From Bacteroidales bacterium (GTDB taxonomy: Bacteria; Bacteroidota; Bacteroidia; Bacteroidales; FEN-979), in NCBI GenBank assembly GCA_025355465.1, contig JANXZO010000048.1:22869-86868 (forward strand): 64,000 nt of DNA, in the 5' to 3' direction. The notes under the pieces are model-generated. The model saw only the letters and a program-made list of their open reading frames with translations, was not told where the DNA came from and made no database searches. Of the stretch, positions 62,056 to 64,000 are shown one piece after another. Within the stretch, counting starts at the first letter, position 1. Each line of letters opens with the position of its first letter. The position numbers were made by a program, and so were the translations under genes.

Positions 62056-62450
62056 GTTAGATACCCTCATCACCAACAAAACCCGCGTCAAACTGCTGCT
62101 CCGGTTCTTTCTGAACCCCGAAGCGAAGGCTTATCTTCGCGGACTGGAGGAGGAATTCGGCGAATCGACCAACGCCATCCGGATCGAACTCAACCGCTTT
62201 GAAGCGGCGGGTTTGCTGGTAAGCTGGGAGGACAAAAACAAGAAAATGTTTTCGGCGAATCAGCAGCACCCGCTGTTTACCGACGTCAGCAGCATCCTGC
62301 GACCCGATCGACAAGGAATATCTTATGTCCCTCACCAATAAAGCAACAGGCCTCATCAAGCGCAACATCAATTGTACCGCCCTTCCCGGAGCAGATGAAA
62401 CGGCATTTCTGAAAAATAACCGGGATGCAATGCTGGTGTGGAAAAAATGA
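62054..62450 (+). pseudogene. Winged-helix/nucleotidyltransferase regulator with internal deletion
   Basis: Starts (TTG) with an intact winged-helix domain: LDTLITNKTRVKLLLRFFLN, ESTNAIRIELNRFEAAGLLV, HPLFTDVSSIL. At about 62303-62312 the frame changes and the text continues as IDKEYLMSLTNKATGLIKRN and ADETAFLKNNRDAMLVWKK, the usual C-terminus of this family (intact members, from memory, ~190 residues with a nucleotidyltransferase-like middle). The middle domain is deleted. Such proteins often sit at the head of polysaccharide loci in Bacteroidota. Confidence 0.7.
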
Positions 62451-62506
62451 GACCTGAAACGAAAAATGAATAGTGTTTTCGCGTGAATTATATCACATTG
62501 AAGTTC

Positions 62507-62812
62507 ATGAATGAATTGGAACGACATACACTTTTAAAACAGATTCTCTGGGATTACGACATTCCCGTTGATAGTATTGAGGATGTTTTAAAAGGAGAAA
62601 AAAGTATGGCCGGGCATTATACCCGTGAAATGATCTTTCAAAAAATGATCGAATCTTTCTCATGGTTCACAATTGTCAATTTTTTTACACCCGGAGAGAT
62701 TCGACAACTGCTCACCCACAAGGTGATTAACAACCTCAGAGCTCCTTCATTAAGGAAAAATTATGAATTCGTCCGGAAAAGATTACAGGAAATTATACCT
62801 GCTGCAGGATAA
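62507..62812 (+). CDS. Small helical protein, DUF6922-like, probable antitoxin partner
   Basis: A 101-residue charged helical protein (LERHTLLKQILWDYDIPVDS; SIEDVLKGEKSMAGHYTREM; VINNLRAPSLRKNYEFVRKR). It resembles small proteins (DUF6922) that precede AbiEii-type nucleotidyltransferases in Bacteroidota. It overlaps the next gene by 50 bases, so the two are a coupled unit. Antitoxin role is inferred from position. Confidence 0.7.
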   Translation: MNELERHTLLKQILWDYDIPVDSIEDVLKGEKSMAGHYTREMIFQKMIESFSWFTIVNFFTPGEIRQLLTHKVINNLRAPSLRKNYEFVRKRLQEIIPAAG

Positions 62813-63494
62813 ATTTCTTGCCTGGTGGGTTTCCCTTGAACTTCCTTTCTATCTGACAGGAGGTACTGCGCTTGGGCGATTTTATCTGAATCACCGGTAC
62901 AGTGAAGATCTTGATTTTTTCGTCAATGCCAACAATCAATATCCCAGGTATATTTCAGAGATAAAAAAAAAACTTGGAACCGCGTTTTCATTCGATCTGC
63001 AACGATCACTCTTTGCGGAAGAATTCACCAGGCTCTTTATTTCCGAAAATGAAATCGACCTAAAAATAGATTTGGTGAATGATGTTGATTATTATCCCGG
63101 TAATCCAGCGAGTTATCAATTTGGCACGATTGACACACCCCTCAGCATCCTGTCCAATAAACTTGCAGCCATCATTGGACGTGATGAGCCAAAAGCTGTC
63201 TATGACATTGTTCATATTTCGTTGAATTATTCGTTTAACTGGCAGGAGATATTTTACCATTCCAAGCAAAAAACAGTCATTAATGAGTTGGATGTTGAAC
63301 AACGGATGTGCACTTTTCCTGTATCCTGGCTTGAAAACATCAATTGGCTGAACGCCGAGACTGACCTTGTTTTTTTTGATAAAATGCTGCATCAGATTGC
63401 AGATGACTTCATTCTGGGCAAAGACAATTCTCTTGGAATTGACAAAATGCCAATCGAACAAGCCAGACCCAATCAAAATCTATTCGCGTTTTAG
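62763..63494 (+). CDS. AbiEii-type nucleotidyltransferase (probable toxin)
   Basis: A 243-residue nucleotidyltransferase of the AbiEii/type IV toxin family. Core motifs: LTGGTALGRFYLNHRYSEDL (GG-x-[T/S] and the acidic DLDFFV pair), a later acidic position in EIDLKIDLVND, and LSILSNKLAAIIGRDEPKAVYD (K-x-x-A-x-x-x-R-x-x-x-x-D-x-x-D-like). Homologues transfer nucleotides to tRNA or proteins. Apparently intact. Confidence 0.82.
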   Translation: MNSSGKDYRKLYLLQDKFLAWWVSLELPFYLTGGTALGRFYLNHRYSEDLDFFVNANNQYPRYISEIKKKLGTAFSFDLQRSLFAEEFTRLFISENEIDLKIDLVNDVDYYPGNPASYQFGTIDTPLSILSNKLAAIIGRDEPKAVYDIVHISLNYSFNWQEIFYHSKQKTVINELDVEQRMCTFPVSWLENINWLNAETDLVFFDKMLHQIADDFILGKDNSLGIDKMPIEQARPNQNLFAF

Positions 63495-63549
63495 CGCCTT
63501 CACGTTGAAACCAACCATTCAAAATCAACATTATATTGAATCTTGCCAT

Positions 63550-63589
63550 TTAACTTTTCACTTTTCACTATTCACTATTCACTTTCCCC
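63550..63589. repeat. Heptamer tandem array, ACTTTTC/ACTATTC type
   Basis: About five 7-base units (ACTTTTC, ACTTTTC, ACTATTC, ACTATTC, ACTTTCC) ending directly on the ATG of the following gene, in place of a normal ribosome-binding site. Confidence 0.85.
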
Positions 63590-64000
63590 ATGTCCATCTA
63601 CGAATCGCTTCTCCAAAAACAGACCTCCCTCTCCGTGATCGGACTGGGTTACGTCGGACTGCCCATCGCGCTGGAATTTGCACGTAAAATCAAAGTGGTT
63701 GGCTTCGATATCAAACCCGACCGGGTGGAGATGATGAAAAACAGCATCGATCCAAGCGGGGAGCTGCCTTCAGAAGCATTTCAGGGAACTGATATCCTGA
63801 TCACGGCCAACCCGGATGATCTGAAATCATGTGCTTTCCATATTGTCGCAGTCCCGACCCCGGTTGATAAACACAACCTCCCCGATCTCACGCCGCTGCT
63901 GGCTGCTACGCGCACCGTGGGCAAGGTATTGAAAAAGGGTGATTATGTTTTGTATGAATCAACGGTATATCCCGGCGCTACGGAGGAAGATTGTGTTCCC
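63590..64000 (+). CDS. UDP-N-acetyl sugar dehydrogenase (TviB/WbpA type), partial
   Basis: Frame open from ATG at 63590 to the right edge (137 codons). N-terminal Rossmann motif SVIGLGYVGLPIALEFA, then VVGFDIKPDRVE and AVPTPVDKHNLPDLTPLL, diagnostic of nucleotide-sugar 6-dehydrogenases acting on UDP-GlcNAc or UDP-GalNAc, which supply uronic acids for surface polysaccharide. Continues past the window. Confidence 0.88.
   Translation, partial: MSIYESLLQKQTSLSVIGLGYVGLPIALEFARKIKVVGFDIKPDRVEMMKNSIDPSGELPSEAFQGTDILITANPDDLKSCAFHIVAVPTPVDKHNLPDLTPLLAATRTVGKVLKKGDYVLYESTVYPGATEEDCVP

Overview
The window is chromosomal DNA of roughly even base composition from a member of the Bacteroidota, most likely an anaerobic Bacteroidales/Marinilabiliales-type organism (inference). 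Support comes from several promoters of the Bacteroidota type (TTTG, a spacer of about 20 bases, then TAnnTTTG), the acpP-fabF-rnc-IPExxxVDY gene order, a RprX/RprY-like two-component pair, a UpxY-type NusG paralogue opening a polysaccharide locus, and LytTR/propeller regulators. I found no rRNA, tRNA, CRISPR array, insertion sequence or prophage.

Layout. 1-24.5 kb is mostly housekeeping: an Omp85-type barrel cut by the left edge, a sodium:solute symporter, a CPBP protease, dusB, tdk, a cyclophilin, pheS, a UbiB kinase with a small coiled-coil partner, the fatty-acid/RNase III block, purN, a histidine kinase and response regulator, rsmI, a SRAP protein, a LuxE-like enzyme and mrdA-rodA. 24.5-32.5 kb is an accessory block: an AraC regulator with a metal-binding N-terminus, then a co-directional run of PqqD-like protein, ATP-grasp ligase, PLP decarboxylase, urea-transporter/M23 fusion, TPR-barrel protein and TPR protein. 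I recognise no described pathway with this composition; it is the best candidate in the window for an undescribed system.

33.5-52.8 kb is a purine (xanthine/urate) catabolic island of the YgfK/SsnA/YgeW type. A rightward operon (molybdenum cofactor cytidylyltransferase, XdhC, XdhA, XdhB, YgeY, YgeW) converges on leftward genes (YgfK, two fold-type II PLP enzymes, an XdhD-like hydroxylase, then SsnA and HyuA). The expected flow is purine hydroxylation, ring opening by SsnA and HyuA, amide/amino-acid handling by YgeY and YgeW, and ammonia release by the PLP enzymes. No ygeX, carbamate kinase or purine permease is present here.

53-62.5 kb is a zone of gene decay. An amino-acid ABC transporter, a LytTR regulator, its propeller kinase and a wHTH/nucleotidyltransferase gene each lack internal blocks, and a prolyl iminopeptidase remnant inside the purine island shows the same. 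From 61 kb a surface polysaccharide locus begins (UpxY, then a UDP-sugar dehydrogenase cut by the right edge), with an AbiEii-type toxin-antitoxin pair inserted.

A second layer runs across the whole window: short tandem arrays with 7- or 8-base units, belonging to a few recurring families. They often begin on a stop codon, abut start codons, bracket both four-helix-bundle genes in inverted orientation, and twice have become the coding sequence for a protein N-terminus.
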